In this document: piece after piece, positions 48,901 through 52,893 of the stretch
Layout of the letters: every line of letters begins with the position of its first letter
Position numbering within the stretch: the stretch's first letter is position 1
NCBI RefSeq assembly: GCF_008831285.2
Contig: NC_045146.1
Coordinates: 9,808,972-9,872,971, forward strand
Source: Nymphaea colorata
Lineage: Eukaryota > Streptophyta > Magnoliopsida > Nymphaeales > Nymphaeaceae
Direction: 5' to 3'
DNA: 64,000 bases
Notes under the pieces: model-generated
Database searches by the model: none
The model's input: the letters and a program-made list of their open reading frames with translations, nothing else
Told to the model about the DNA's origin: nothing
Position numbers and translations under genes: made by a program

Positions 48901-51900
48901 CAGTAGCGCTTAGGAACGTGCCTGTGGAACATAATAGCTCGGGTGACATCTAATAAATGGCGATTTTTACGTTCGGCCACGCCATTTTGAGGAGGAGTAT
49001 AACTACAGGACGTCTCATGAACAATACCCTTGCCCCGTAGGAAGTCATCCAGGGATTGGGAGACATACTCCCTGGCATTATCAGTACGGAAAATCTGAAC
49101 AGAGGTCTGAAATTGATTTTCGACAAAGGCAACAAAACTTTTGACAACGACAGGAACCTCACTGCGTTCTTTCAACAAGTACACGAATGTACAACGGGAG
49201 TAGTTATCAATCAGAGTCATAAAGTAATGGAAACCACGACAAGTGGGTACTCTCGAAGGACCCCAAACATCAGAGTGAACCAAAGCAAAAGGACGAGTGG
49301 TTTTATTGATAGAAATGGGGTACGAAGCCCTAACATGCTTAGCAAACTGACACACTTCACATGTGAAGGAGTCCATGGAAACAAAAGTAAACAACCTAGG
49401 AAACAACTTCTTAATCAACTGGAATGGGAGATGTCCAAGGCGCTCGTGCCATCTCATAATGCTAGACCTGTCCTCCACGCCCGTCAACTGTCTGCTAGTG
49501 GCTGAGATGAGAGCAGAGGCAACCTGTACGGGCAGTCTGTAGAGGCCATCAATAACCGAACCAATCCCAATCTTCTTCCCCGTCACCAAGTCCTGCAGGG
49601 TACAATGATCAGCAGAGAAAATTAGATTACAATTGAGTTCTTTGGTGATACTACTGATAGATAACAAATTCACAGGAATATTGGGAACATGAAGAGCATT
49701 ATGCAGAAGATATTTATTTAATAAGGACAAACTCCCTTTTCCAGCCACAGAGATCGAGGACCCATCAGCCATAGATACGCGTTGCTGCCCTGAAGACAAT
49801 TTGTACTCTTGAAACATCTTAGGGTTCCCTGTCATATGATGAGTAGCTCCACTGTCAACTACCCAATCACCAAGTAAGGGATTACCTTGATCACTTGTGG
49901 CAACAAGAGCTTGGGCTAACTGAGCTCCCTCAGGAGGCTTCCTCCTTAGTAGTAGATAACCGGCTGATGTAAGCTTGTAATTCCTTGATTTGGTCAGAGG
50001 AAAGCTTCGGTTTTTCAACACTGGGAGAGCTAGTATCAGGCACAGGAGGCCCCCGCCTACCAGAGGGAGGACGACCACGGGTGAGCCTCTTCTCAGGATG
50101 AAGATCCCAACAAAAATCAACTGAGTGTCACAACTTGTTACAGCGACTGCAACGCCGAATAGGACGCTGCCCAGTCCCTGGAGCACGGCTAACAAAAGCA
50201 GAGGGAGAACTACCATGACTAGAGTCAATATGCATCACTTGACAACGTTGTTCCTCATATTCCACCCGGGCATACACCTCCTCAATTCCAGGGGTCTCGT
50301 CACAGTTGAGAATTTGACTCCTAATGGATTCAAACTCATCACGCAGACCTCCCAGAAAAATAAAAGTGCGGTCCATCCATTCTTTCTGCCAGTACAGTTC
50401 ATGATCAGAACCACAATTTCAGTTATCATTCACATGATAATCCAGTTCCTCCCATTTAGTTTTCAGGGCTGCATAGAAGGATGCCACAGACAAGTCACCC
50501 TGTTTAAGAGAATAAATGCTGCGTTTAATCTGGTATGTACGCAGGACTCTCTTTTTACGGCCATACATCCTCGCAAGCACAGTCCACATGTCATATGAGG
50601 TCAACTTTCGCAAAATAAGGGGCTGAATATCAGCAGAAACAGAACTAATAATCCAAACCTTAACTTGACTATCTTCGAACGCCCAAGTCGCCCATCCAGG
50701 ATCAGTTTTACTAGGCACAGGTTTCTCCCCAGTGATATAGGGCAGACGACCGCGACTAGTGATCCCAATTTCAAGCGCAGCAGACCAAGAGAGATAACTA
50801 TCTTTGTTCAGTCGAATAGAGGTGACTTGAATAGGCAAATTTTCACTCTTGGTAATTGGTATTGCTGCCCGTGTCAAAGGTAACATCGGTCTTGGAGGTC
50901 ATCTCCTCAGCCATAACGACCACAAAAAAAAAATCCAATAGTCAGAGAATACCAGAAAAACGCAGGAGGACCCGGGCGCTGTGGCACTTTGCCTACAATG
51001 GAAGACGGGCAGCGGGATCTCCGGCAAGCAGGCACAGGGCGGGGAACAGGCCAGGCGTCGTGCGGGGAACAGGCCAGGCGACGACGGGCGGCGGTGGGAC
51101 GGCGGGCTGCGTCGGCGGCGGGACTTAGGGCGACGTCGGAGATAGAACTCCAGCAAGGTCAGACTTAGGGTTCCAAAAAAAAAAAACCCTAAATCACACA
51201 CGAATGAAGAAGCCAAACAGCACGAACCTGGCTCTGATACCATGTAGAAACACGCAACGGAAGAAGAGAAGGGAAAACAAACACAAGATTTACGTGGAAA
51301 ACCTCGGAATGAGGTGAAAAACCACGGGGAAGCACTAACCTAGGGGCAAAACCGCAACCCTAGGAGAGAGAAATCTTAATTCACTTAATCAACAATTACA
51401 ATAAGTGATTAGAATAAAAGAGGGAGGAAGAGAGACCCGCCTAGGGAACTGAGCCCGTCCTCGGTTCCCGTGCCCATGGGTACCGGGTCCATATCCGAAC
51501 CCAGTTCCCTATTACACGGTATTCTAACACTCCATAGTAATGCAAGTACTGATTGTACGTCATAGAAATGTTTTGGTATCTTCTTTTCTCAGGTTGATGA
51601 TGATTAATGAATAAAAAAGTACCGTGAGTGTAAAGAAATGAACTTCGACTTATGTTTGGCTTATTTTAACATGATGTTATTTTCTCTGTTTTAAACAATA
51701 GAGCTTTTGGTTCCTCAATTTTTGGAAAGAGTGTGTGCATAACTCTTTTTATCATTTGATGAGCTTTCTTATCAAGGGCAATGAACTTTTTATGCTTTTA
51801 TTTTTTTCTAATTTTTGAAGATTCCTCTGTTAATGGAAGTAAAAGACACATTAACCCAACAAAGTACCATTAGCCTGGAGTCTGAACGTTGTTGAGTTAT

Positions 51901-52893
51901 TCAGAGACATGGACACAAATAATGGTCCATATTGAACTTCGCATTCTGCTGTCTTGACATTTTATAGTCACACTATCAAACTCCATAAGATATCATGGTT
52001 ATCTGGAAGGCAACTGTCTTCGACATGTTAATTTGACATAGATGTTCCTGTCAACGCCATTAATTCAGCTCCAGTTTCTGGTTGGTGTCACTTGTCAGGA
52101 ACATCAGTGCATCTCTCTGAAATTCTTATGTTACTGACTCGATGTTTGTTGTTCAACCTATATAGGTCTATCGGCAATAACCCTCAACAACTTAATTTTG
52201 CATTGTTTGCTTCCGATATTTGTCTTCTGCGCTATCTACTTACCCTATCTTGTCTCAGGGGTTAGTTGTTTTACTTGTTTTGCCAAATTCTTGGTGATGC
52301 TTGGTCATGGTTTTCTTTTTCCCTGCTTTTTTGGCTAAATGATAAGCCTGACTTAGTTTTTCCTCTTCCTATGACCAGACATTGGGAGAAGTTTGAGGAA
52401 GGTTACAGGGTCATGCAATTTTCAAATGGTGAAAGGTGTTGGAATGGACCTGATAGAAGCTTGAAGGTATTGATGTAGCTATCTCTGTGGCCTTGCAGTT
52501 GTGTTTTTACTTGTTTTAACATGATGTTGTTTTAACATGATGAAGTTACGCAGGTTAGACTCCGGTGTGGTCTAAAGAATGAGCTTGTTGATGTTGATGA
52601 ACCAAGTAGATGCGAGTAAATCTCTCTCTCTGTCTCTCTCTGTCTCTCTGTCTCTCCCATCCCCCTTCTTCCTCTCTCACGCACTTATTATTGGATGCAT
52701 GACAGATATGAATCGGTGATGTCATCTCCTGCTGTATGCCTTGAGGAAAGATTGAAGGTACTATATTTTTTCAGCATCACTGAGTTTTTTATATTCTTTA
52801 CTTACGCATTGTGCATGTGCCCTTTAATAGGAGTTGCAAGATAAGCTTGACTCCATGAATGAGGGCCGCATGGAGGGCCATGATGAGCTTTGA
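8401..52893 (+). CDS. Glucosidase 2 subunit beta (PRKCSH/PSL4 family), 15 coding exons
   Basis: The beta subunit of ER glucosidase II retains and helps the catalytic alpha subunit, which trims two glucoses from N-glycans in the calnexin/calreticulin cycle. Fifteen exons join in phase to 578 codons plus TGA. Residues 1-22 are a signal peptide ([15 protein letters not shown]...). Residues 35-120 hold paired Cys/Asp-rich LDLa-type repeats, including [15 protein letters not shown] and [15 protein letters not shown]. Residues 125-230 are a Lys/Glu coiled coil. About 280-375 are very acidic. Residues 449-555 are the mannose-6-phosphate-receptor homology (MRH) lectin domain ([36 protein letters not shown]), and the C terminus is HDEL. 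The ATG at 8401 is chosen because it opens the signal peptide; the upstream in-frame start at 8368 is only TTG. Arabidopsis PSL4 is somewhat longer, so a small exon could have been missed. No frameshift or nonsense codon is seen. Confidence 0.95.
8626..8739 (+). CDS. Glucosidase II beta exon 2
   Basis: Acceptor ATCAG|ATGAG. Codes [12 protein letters not shown] through [14 protein letters not shown], the first LDLa-like repeat. Donor CCTG|GTGAGC, phase 1. Confidence 0.95.
8740..8997 (+). other. Intron 2, with poly-C tract
   Basis: Contains a pure C run at about 8886-8905, an unstable homopolymer in which assembly length errors are likely. The overlapping open frames on both strands are products of this run. 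Confidence 0.7.
8998..9093 (+). CDS. Glucosidase II beta exon 3
   Basis: Acceptor TGTAG|GAACG. Codes [19 protein letters not shown] to RVNDGIC, starting the second Cys-rich repeat. Donor TGTG|GTAAGG, phase 1. Confidence 0.95.
9094..9544 (+). other. Intron 3
   Basis: A 451-nt intron, T-rich before the acceptor (TTGAGCAG). No feature seen. The open frames on both strands lack recognisable content. Confidence 0.85.
9545..9784 (+). CDS. Glucosidase II beta exon 4
   Basis: Codes [15 protein letters not shown], then the start of the Lys/Glu-rich coiled coil ending KDVVDKLK. Donor AAAG|GTAACT, phase 1. The adjoining intron 4 has grown to 13.7 kb. Confidence 0.95.
9785..10169 (+). other. Intron 4, 5' host part
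   Basis: Ordinary intron sequence with a GA microsatellite (about 9868-9887) and a small direct repeat (TTCATGGAACGTGTCTTA, at about 10026 and 10062). Apart from about 330 nt at the 3' end, the rest of intron 4 is the transposon nest. Confidence 0.75.
10272..11130. mobile_element. Family A hAT-like MITE A1a (nested in A1b)
   Basis: 859 bp with ends CAATATTGTAAAAAGCG and CGTACAACAGTG. The flanks GTATTTTT (10264-10271) and GTTTTTTT (11131-11138) match at 7 of 8 bases as an 8-bp target duplication. The ends carry TATCGTA-type repeats. The interior is AT-rich and shared with A1b at high similarity (ACATGTTATACATAATG..., GTAAGTTATAAGATACATAA...). It lies in the same orientation as A1b, so at first sight it looks like a tandem duplication. 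Confidence 0.8.
12018..12270 (-). repeat. TE1 3' LTR
   Basis: 253 bp. In element orientation it begins TGTTGAAGTATG and ends TTTCTTCA. It is preceded by the polypurine stretch GAGCGGGAG (12271-12279 on the minus strand). Confidence 0.93.
12265..15831 (-). pseudogene. TE1 pol (protease, integrase, RT, RNase H), broken
   Basis: On the minus strand, 14293-15831 carries the aspartic protease ([13 protein letters not shown]), the pre-integrase zinc motif ([17 protein letters not shown]) and the integrase core ([28 protein letters not shown]). A frameshift near 14300 leads to the reverse transcriptase in 12882-14306 ([26 protein letters not shown]). A second frameshift near 12885 and a TAG for Trp near 12731 precede RNase H ([22 protein letters not shown]) in 12265-12681. 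A short stretch after LNGQTPHSM in the integrase C-terminal region is missing compared with TE2. The stop codon TGA lies inside the LTR. Residues upstream of about 15540 are low-complexity leader and not gag. Confidence 0.9.
15540..16096 (-). other. TE1 GC-rich leader in place of gag
   Basis: GC-rich, biased GGCGACGG/CCGTCGCC-type sequence like the leader of TE2 (27700-27950). Gag is expected after it but is absent, so an internal deletion fused leader to protease. Long open frames on both strands here (for example + strand 15506-16112) result from the composition. Confidence 0.75.
16110..16361 (-). repeat. TE1 5' LTR
   Basis: 252 bp. It lacks one T after the leading TGT compared with the 3' copy. 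On its left is GGCTCTGATACCA (16097-16109), complementary to the usual initiator-Met primer-binding site. Confidence 0.93.
16943..17130 (-). repeat. TE4 3' LTR
   Basis: 188 bp. In element orientation it starts TGTTAAATAC and ends TCGTAACA. It is preceded by a purine-rich GGAAGGGAAG. Confidence 0.88.
17150..19450 (-). pseudogene. TE4 RT-RNase H, broken and interrupted by A2
   Basis: 17150-17374 gives the end of RNase H ([13 protein letters not shown]). RNase H continues beyond the A2 insertion at 18176-18300 (minus strand, [11 protein letters not shown]-like). 18834-19106 is RT ([23 protein letters not shown]), with earlier RT homology up to about 19450. Stops and frameshifts are frequent. 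Confidence 0.8.
17394..18167. mobile_element. Family A hAT-like MITE A2
   Basis: 774 bp with perfect inverted ends CAATGTTAT/ATAACATTG and perfect 8-bp target duplication GTTGGGAG (17386-17393 and 18168-18175). The palindrome CGTATCGTACGATACG occurs at 17404-17419, 17424-17439 and 17527-17542. The other end has ACGATACGCTACGC-type repeats. The middle is AT-rich and non-coding. Confidence 0.9.
19516..20187. mobile_element. Family A hAT-like MITE A3
   Basis: 672 bp with ends CAATGTTGTAAAACG and CGTACAACACTG, and perfect 8-bp target duplication GTAGAGAG (19508-19515 and 20188-20195). The palindrome CGTATCGTACGATACG occurs at 20048-20063 and 20162-20177. The interior shares TCCAATGGGAATCAGCCACC-type sequence with the large hAT element at 45.8 kb. 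Confidence 0.92.
20196..21060 (-). pseudogene. TE4 protease and post-integrase linker; integrase core missing
   Basis: The protease active-site region is near 20990-21056 (MIDSGAS). Going 5' to 3' on the minus strand, the pre-integrase segment ([11 protein letters not shown]-like, about 20750-20790) passes within about 100 nt to the region after the integrase core ([15 protein letters not shown], about 20640-20690). The catalytic DDE core is therefore deleted. 20196-20613 codes the Ser/Pro-rich linker before RT. Confidence 0.8.
21128..22224 (-). pseudogene. TE4 gag
   Basis: 21577-22224 is a continuous frame of about 215 codons containing a copia gag (retrotran_gag/UBN2 type): [60 protein letters not shown]. 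The good start is an ATG within the frame ([10 protein letters not shown]). A second frame at 21128-21559 follows after a frameshift and is low complexity, with a duplicated CCACGTCCTGCACC segment near 21365-21440. Confidence 0.82.
22853..23047 (-). repeat. TE4 5' LTR
   Basis: 195 bp, similar to 16943-17130 with small indels. It is directly preceded on the plus strand by the PBS complement GGCTCTGATGCCA. Confidence 0.88.
23195..23513 (+). other. Intron 4, 3' host part
   Basis: Ordinary intron sequence ending in a T-rich tract and the acceptor TTTTGTAG. No feature seen. Confidence 0.8.
23514..23686 (+). CDS. Glucosidase II beta exon 5
   Basis: Codes the charged coiled coil ([20 protein letters not shown]...) and an acidic Pro-containing stretch. 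It begins in phase 1 and ends in phase 0 at GATCAG|GTTAGG. A stronger-looking donor lies 30 nt upstream, GCG|GTAAGA at 23657. It also ends in phase 0 and would drop only ten residues. Confidence 0.9.
23687..25918 (+). other. Intron 5, 5' part with TA microsatellite and hairpins
   Basis: Contains perfect inverted repeats at 23840-23866 (11-bp stem) and 23868-23906 (14-bp stem), and a long (TA)n at 24207-24263. Several CCTAGTTG/AGGCCTGG-type stretches (23.8-24.6 kb) suggest decayed family B-like pieces. No gene is seen; open frames here are short or composed of the TA repeat. Confidence 0.6.
24207..24263. repeat. (TA)n microsatellite
   Basis: 57 bp of uninterrupted TA. Length is likely to vary between individuals and assemblies. 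Confidence 0.97.
25919..27153. mobile_element. Family B hAT-like element B2, with duplicated 3' end
   Basis: Left end CTGGGTTGTCTAGGTGCC, right end GGTGCCTTGACAACGTAG, inverted and related to CTTAGTTGTCAAGG. The flanks TTGTATAT (25911-25918) and GTGTACAT (27154-27161) agree at 6 of 8 bases. The last part is present twice in tandem (about 26821-26991 and 26992-27153, each with TTAACATAACTA-like sequence, an A run and a CTTGACAAC end). The interior is AT-rich and non-coding. Confidence 0.72.
27367..27643 (+). repeat. TE2 5' LTR
   Basis: 277 bp, TGTTAGAATATC ... ATTTCTTCA. Contains the inverted motif GGGTCTGGATATGGACCC. The PBS follows immediately. Confidence 0.96.
28025..28857 (+). pseudogene. 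TE2 gag
   Basis: Starts ATG ([11 protein letters not shown]). Contains the copia gag core ([68 protein letters not shown]) and a CCHC zinc knuckle [14 protein letters not shown] near 28780-28820. The frame is lost by a one-base deletion near 28856, where TE3 has one more base. Otherwise gag would read straight into protease, as is usual for copia elements with a single gag-pol frame. The upstream leader from 27712 is CCGTCGCC-rich and open in all frames but probably untranslated. Confidence 0.92.
28858..32322 (+). pseudogene. TE2 pol (protease-integrase-RT-RNase H), one nonsense codon
   Basis: Protease [13 protein letters not shown] (about 29080-29120). Pre-integrase WHEHLGHL and CKVCQLAKH. 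Integrase DDE at [17 protein letters not shown] and [13 protein letters not shown] with [12 protein letters not shown] and YVDD at 31348-31359. RNase H with [18 protein letters not shown] and [13 protein letters not shown]. The frame is continuous from 28858 except TGA at 29491-29493, in place of the conserved Arg before WHE. From 29494 to 32322 it is open for 943 codons. The end LEGEC is encoded by the polypurine tract and the first bases of the LTR. Confidence 0.95.
32317..32590 (+). repeat. TE2 3' LTR
   Basis: 274 bp. Preceded by the polypurine tract GAGGGGGAG (32308-32316), which is part of the pol frame. Confidence 0.96.
32723..32812 (+). CDS. Glucosidase II beta exon 6
   Basis: Acceptor AAACAG|CATGCA. 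Codes [16 protein letters not shown] to GLNEVK, all in phase 0. Donor AAG|GTATAG. Low conservation is expected in this linker, so it is supported mainly by splice sites and phase. Confidence 0.82.
32813..33756 (+). other. Intron 6
   Basis: 944 nt, with a TATATA microsatellite at about 32840-32862. No gene seen. The open frame 32963-33205 has no recognisable content. Confidence 0.85.
33757..34078 (+). CDS. Glucosidase II beta exon 7
   Basis: Codes [18 protein letters not shown], a motif typical of plant glucosidase II beta, followed by a highly acidic Asp/Glu/His stretch. The acceptor is CTGAAG|GAG at 33757. A second AG three bases on (AAGGAG, NAGNAG) would remove one Glu and keep frame. Donor TCAG|GTTATT, phase 1. 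Confidence 0.9.
34079..34751 (+). other. Intron 7, with a partial duplicate of exon 8's 5' end
   Basis: 673 nt. The last 120 nt plus the first 40 nt of exon 8 are a copy of 34544-34660, described in the findings. The upstream copy has lost its acceptor AG and frame. Confidence 0.8.
34544..34660 (+). repeat. Upstream copy of intron 7 end / exon 8 start
   Basis: Matches 34672-34790 (ATGTTTTTCATGAGAAAATT..., TTTATTTT..., GTCATCTTGGTTTGAT against GTCATCTTGGTTAGAT). The offset is about 128 bp. Confidence 0.8.
34752..34856 (+). CDS. Glucosidase II beta exon 8
   Basis: Acceptor GTGTCAG|ATTTA. Codes [19 protein letters not shown] to KTPVNTS. Donor TCAG|GTAAAC, phase 1. Confidence 0.9.
34967..35068 (+). 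CDS. Glucosidase II beta exon 9
   Basis: Codes [19 protein letters not shown] to SEKLKTDF, the helical segment preceding the MRH domain. Donor TTTG|GTAAGT, phase 1. Confidence 0.95.
35069..35376 (+). other. Intron 9
   Basis: 308 nt, no feature seen. Ends TGATACAG. Confidence 0.9.
35377..35434 (+). CDS. Glucosidase II beta exon 10
   Basis: Codes [20 protein letters not shown], the first strands of the MRH domain. Donor ACAA|GTATGG, phase 2. Confidence 0.94.
35532..35600 (+). CDS. Glucosidase II beta exon 11
   Basis: Codes [20 protein letters not shown], including the conserved mannose-contact Gln region of the MRH domain. Donor TAGG|GTAAGT. The following intron 11 is 16.8 kb. Confidence 0.94.
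35737..36770. mobile_element. Family B hAT-like element B3
   Basis: 1034 bp with ends CTTAGTTGTTAAGGC and GCGCCTTGAAAACTAAG, and perfect 8-bp target duplication TTTACACC (35729-35736 and 36771-36778). Subterminal GACTAGTCCATGCCTAGGC-type sequence. AT-rich interior with ATATTATATGT-like repeats and no coding capacity. Confidence 0.9.
36779..37234 (+). other. Intron 11 segment, no feature seen
   Basis: Plain intron sequence between B3 and the solo LTR. No gene or repeat recognised. Confidence 0.6.
37240..37554. mobile_element. Solo LTR
   Basis: 315 bp with inverted ends TGATGCA/TGCATCA and perfect 5-bp flanks GCTTC (37235-37239 and 37555-37559). Contains an LTR-like run (ATTTAAGAGGGACTTGTGATTC) and no coding sequence. 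Consistent with recombination between two LTRs of an element not otherwise present here. Confidence 0.75.
37560..38513 (+). other. Intron 11 segment, no feature seen
   Basis: Non-coding. A short (CA)n lies at about 38418-38430. The purine-rich GAGGAGGGA complement at about 38491-38499 could be the polypurine tract of the copia remnant to its right. Confidence 0.5.
38514..38970 (-). pseudogene. Ty1/copia RNase H remnant
   Basis: On the minus strand 38514-38798 reads [27 protein letters not shown] followed by [13 protein letters not shown] and a C-terminal segment, the standard copia RNase H end. Weaker similarity ([13 protein letters not shown]-like) continues to about 38900. The rest of the element is absent. 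The lineage differs from TE1-TE3. Confidence 0.85.
38971..39526 (+). other. Intron 11 segment, no feature seen
   Basis: Non-coding. No recognised repeat or gene. Confidence 0.5.
39527..40177 (+). repeat. Single LTR of a decayed retrotransposon, interrupted by element C
   Basis: Begins TGTTACAGTC and ends GCTAACA. It is followed at 40179 by GGTATCAGAGCTAG, an initiator-Met primer-binding site. Without element C and its duplication the LTR is about 229 bp. No second LTR was found, so the 3' end of the retrotransposon is lost or unrecognised. Confidence 0.65.
39600..40013. mobile_element. Family C hAT-like MITE
   Basis: 414 bp with inverted ends CTATGTCACAC/GTGTGACATAG and perfect 8-bp target duplication ATTACGAT (39592-39599 and 40014-40021). 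Subterminal GGACACGG and (CCCGTA)n repeats. Non-coding. TIR and repeats differ from families A and B. Confidence 0.88.
40178..42130 (+). other. Remnant LTR-element interior containing a ribosomal protein S3-like fragment
   Basis: Follows the PBS at 40179. Short open frames (40269-40547, 40644-40829, 41865-42128) have no family I recognise. 41344-41440 reads [15 protein letters not shown] and [15 protein letters not shown], resembling the N terminus of cytosolic ribosomal protein uS3. The next sequence is unrelated. No RT or integrase motif is seen, so this may be a non-autonomous element that captured host sequence. Confidence 0.5.
41344..41440 (+). pseudogene. Ribosomal protein uS3 (RPS3) N-terminal fragment
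   Basis: About 32 codons from ATG align with the start of plant cytosolic uS3 (pattern M-A-x-x-x-S-K-x-R-K-x-V-A-D-G-V-F-x-x-E-L-N-E-V-L-T). Similarity stops before the KH domain. Too short for function. It is either a captured exon or a scrap of a processed copy. Confidence 0.6.
42131..42823 (+). other. Intron 11 segment, no gene recognised
   Basis: Non-coding sequence with interrupted frames. I recognise nothing in it. Confidence 0.45.
42870..45639 (-). pseudogene. hAT transposase (BED finger, DUF659, hAT core), decayed
   Basis: Minus strand from ATG at 45639 ([10 protein letters not shown]). The BED-type zinc finger [19 protein letters not shown] followed by ARTH keeps both Cys and both His. 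An acidic linker ([16 protein letters not shown]) lies beyond A4. A DUF659-type segment [19 protein letters not shown] is at about 44600-44680, ending near KKPSYH. Less clear core segments follow, and a C-terminal piece ([20 protein letters not shown]) is at about 42980-43040. Nonsense codons and frameshifts occur throughout, so it is inactive. In active relatives the protein binds subterminal repeats and TIRs and cuts out the element. Confidence 0.8.
45060..45419. mobile_element. Family A hAT-like MITE A4 (inserted in the hAT transposase)
   Basis: 360 bp with ends CAGTATTGTACG and TTTTTACAACATTG, and perfect 8-bp target duplication CATTAATC (45052-45059 and 45420-45427). The palindrome CGTATCGTACGATACG occurs at 45090-45105 and 45164-45179, with many ACGATACG units. 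Confidence 0.93.
45877..45904. repeat. (CT)n microsatellite
   Basis: CT run inside the 5' part of the hAT element. Confidence 0.9.
46065..46308 (+). repeat. 244-bp tandem duplication, copy 1
   Basis: TTCCTACTTGTTGCGC ... ATTTTAACGTGATGA. Copy 2 is 46309-46408 continued at 51530-51676, split by TE3. The copies differ at only a handful of sites. Confidence 0.92.
46409..46703 (-). repeat. TE3 3' LTR
   Basis: 295 bp. In element orientation TGTTAGAAAC... to TGTTTCTACA. It contains 8 bp absent from the 5' copy. Preceded by polypurine GAGGGGGAG. Confidence 0.94.
46698..49930 (-). pseudogene. TE3 pol, multiply frameshifted
   Basis: Minus strand, from right: protease [13 protein letters not shown] and integrase ([45 protein letters not shown]) within 48855-50228. 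After LLTSAHLIN about 130 nt present in TE2 are replaced or lost (near 48840). RT is in 47844-48254 and 47202-47765 ([24 protein letters not shown]). RNase H is in 46698-47099 ([22 protein letters not shown]), ending LEGEC-stop inside the LTR. Confidence 0.92.
50128..50914 (-). pseudogene. TE3 gag
   Basis: Start ATG at 50912-50914 (minus). Core motifs [36 protein letters not shown] and [17 protein letters not shown], then a zinc knuckle CSRCNKL interrupted just after (near 50128). A frameshift near the start and a stop near 50419 also break it. Confidence 0.9.
51243..51529 (-). repeat. TE3 5' LTR
   Basis: 287 bp, TGTTAGAATACCG ... TGTTTCTACA in element orientation. Confidence 0.94.
51530..51676 (+). 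repeat. Tandem duplication copy 2, part beyond TE3
   Basis: Continues 46309-46408. Matches 46161-46305 up to TTTTAACATGATG. Confidence 0.9.
51677..52378 (+). other. Intron 11, 3' host part
   Basis: Ordinary intron sequence ending with a pyrimidine-rich tract and the acceptor ATGACCAG. No gene seen. Confidence 0.8.
52379..52466 (+). CDS. Glucosidase II beta exon 12
   Basis: Codes [20 protein letters not shown] and WNGPDRSLK, the MRH core. Phase 2 in, phase 0 out. Donor AAG|GTATTG. Confidence 0.95.
52554..52615 (+). CDS. Glucosidase II beta exon 13
   Basis: Codes [20 protein letters not shown], with the MRH Arg and Glu region. Donor TGCGA|GTAAAT, phase 2. Confidence 0.95.
52706..52757 (+). 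CDS. Glucosidase II beta exon 14
   Basis: Codes [17 protein letters not shown], the last MRH strand with the conserved Tyr and Cys. Donor AAG|GTACTA. Confidence 0.94.
52831..52893 (+). CDS. Glucosidase II beta exon 15, HDEL terminus
   Basis: Codes [16 protein letters not shown] and HDEL, then TGA at 52891-52893. HDEL is the plant ER-retrieval signal and confirms both frame and gene end. Confidence 0.96.
   Translation, partial: ELQDKLDSMNEGRMEGHDEL

Larger units (their letters stand above)
46409..51529 (-). mobile_element. Ty1/copia LTR retrotransposon TE3
   Basis: 5121 bp, with perfect 5-bp target duplication CTCCA (46404-46408 and 51530-51534). Same family as TE2 but opposite in orientation, with related LTRs. 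PBS complement GGCTCTGATACCA at 51230-51242. All coding domains are represented but several frameshifts and a deletion after the integrase core disrupt them. LTRs differ at about eight sites in 287 bp, plus one 8-bp indel near 46691-46699. Confidence 0.95.
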
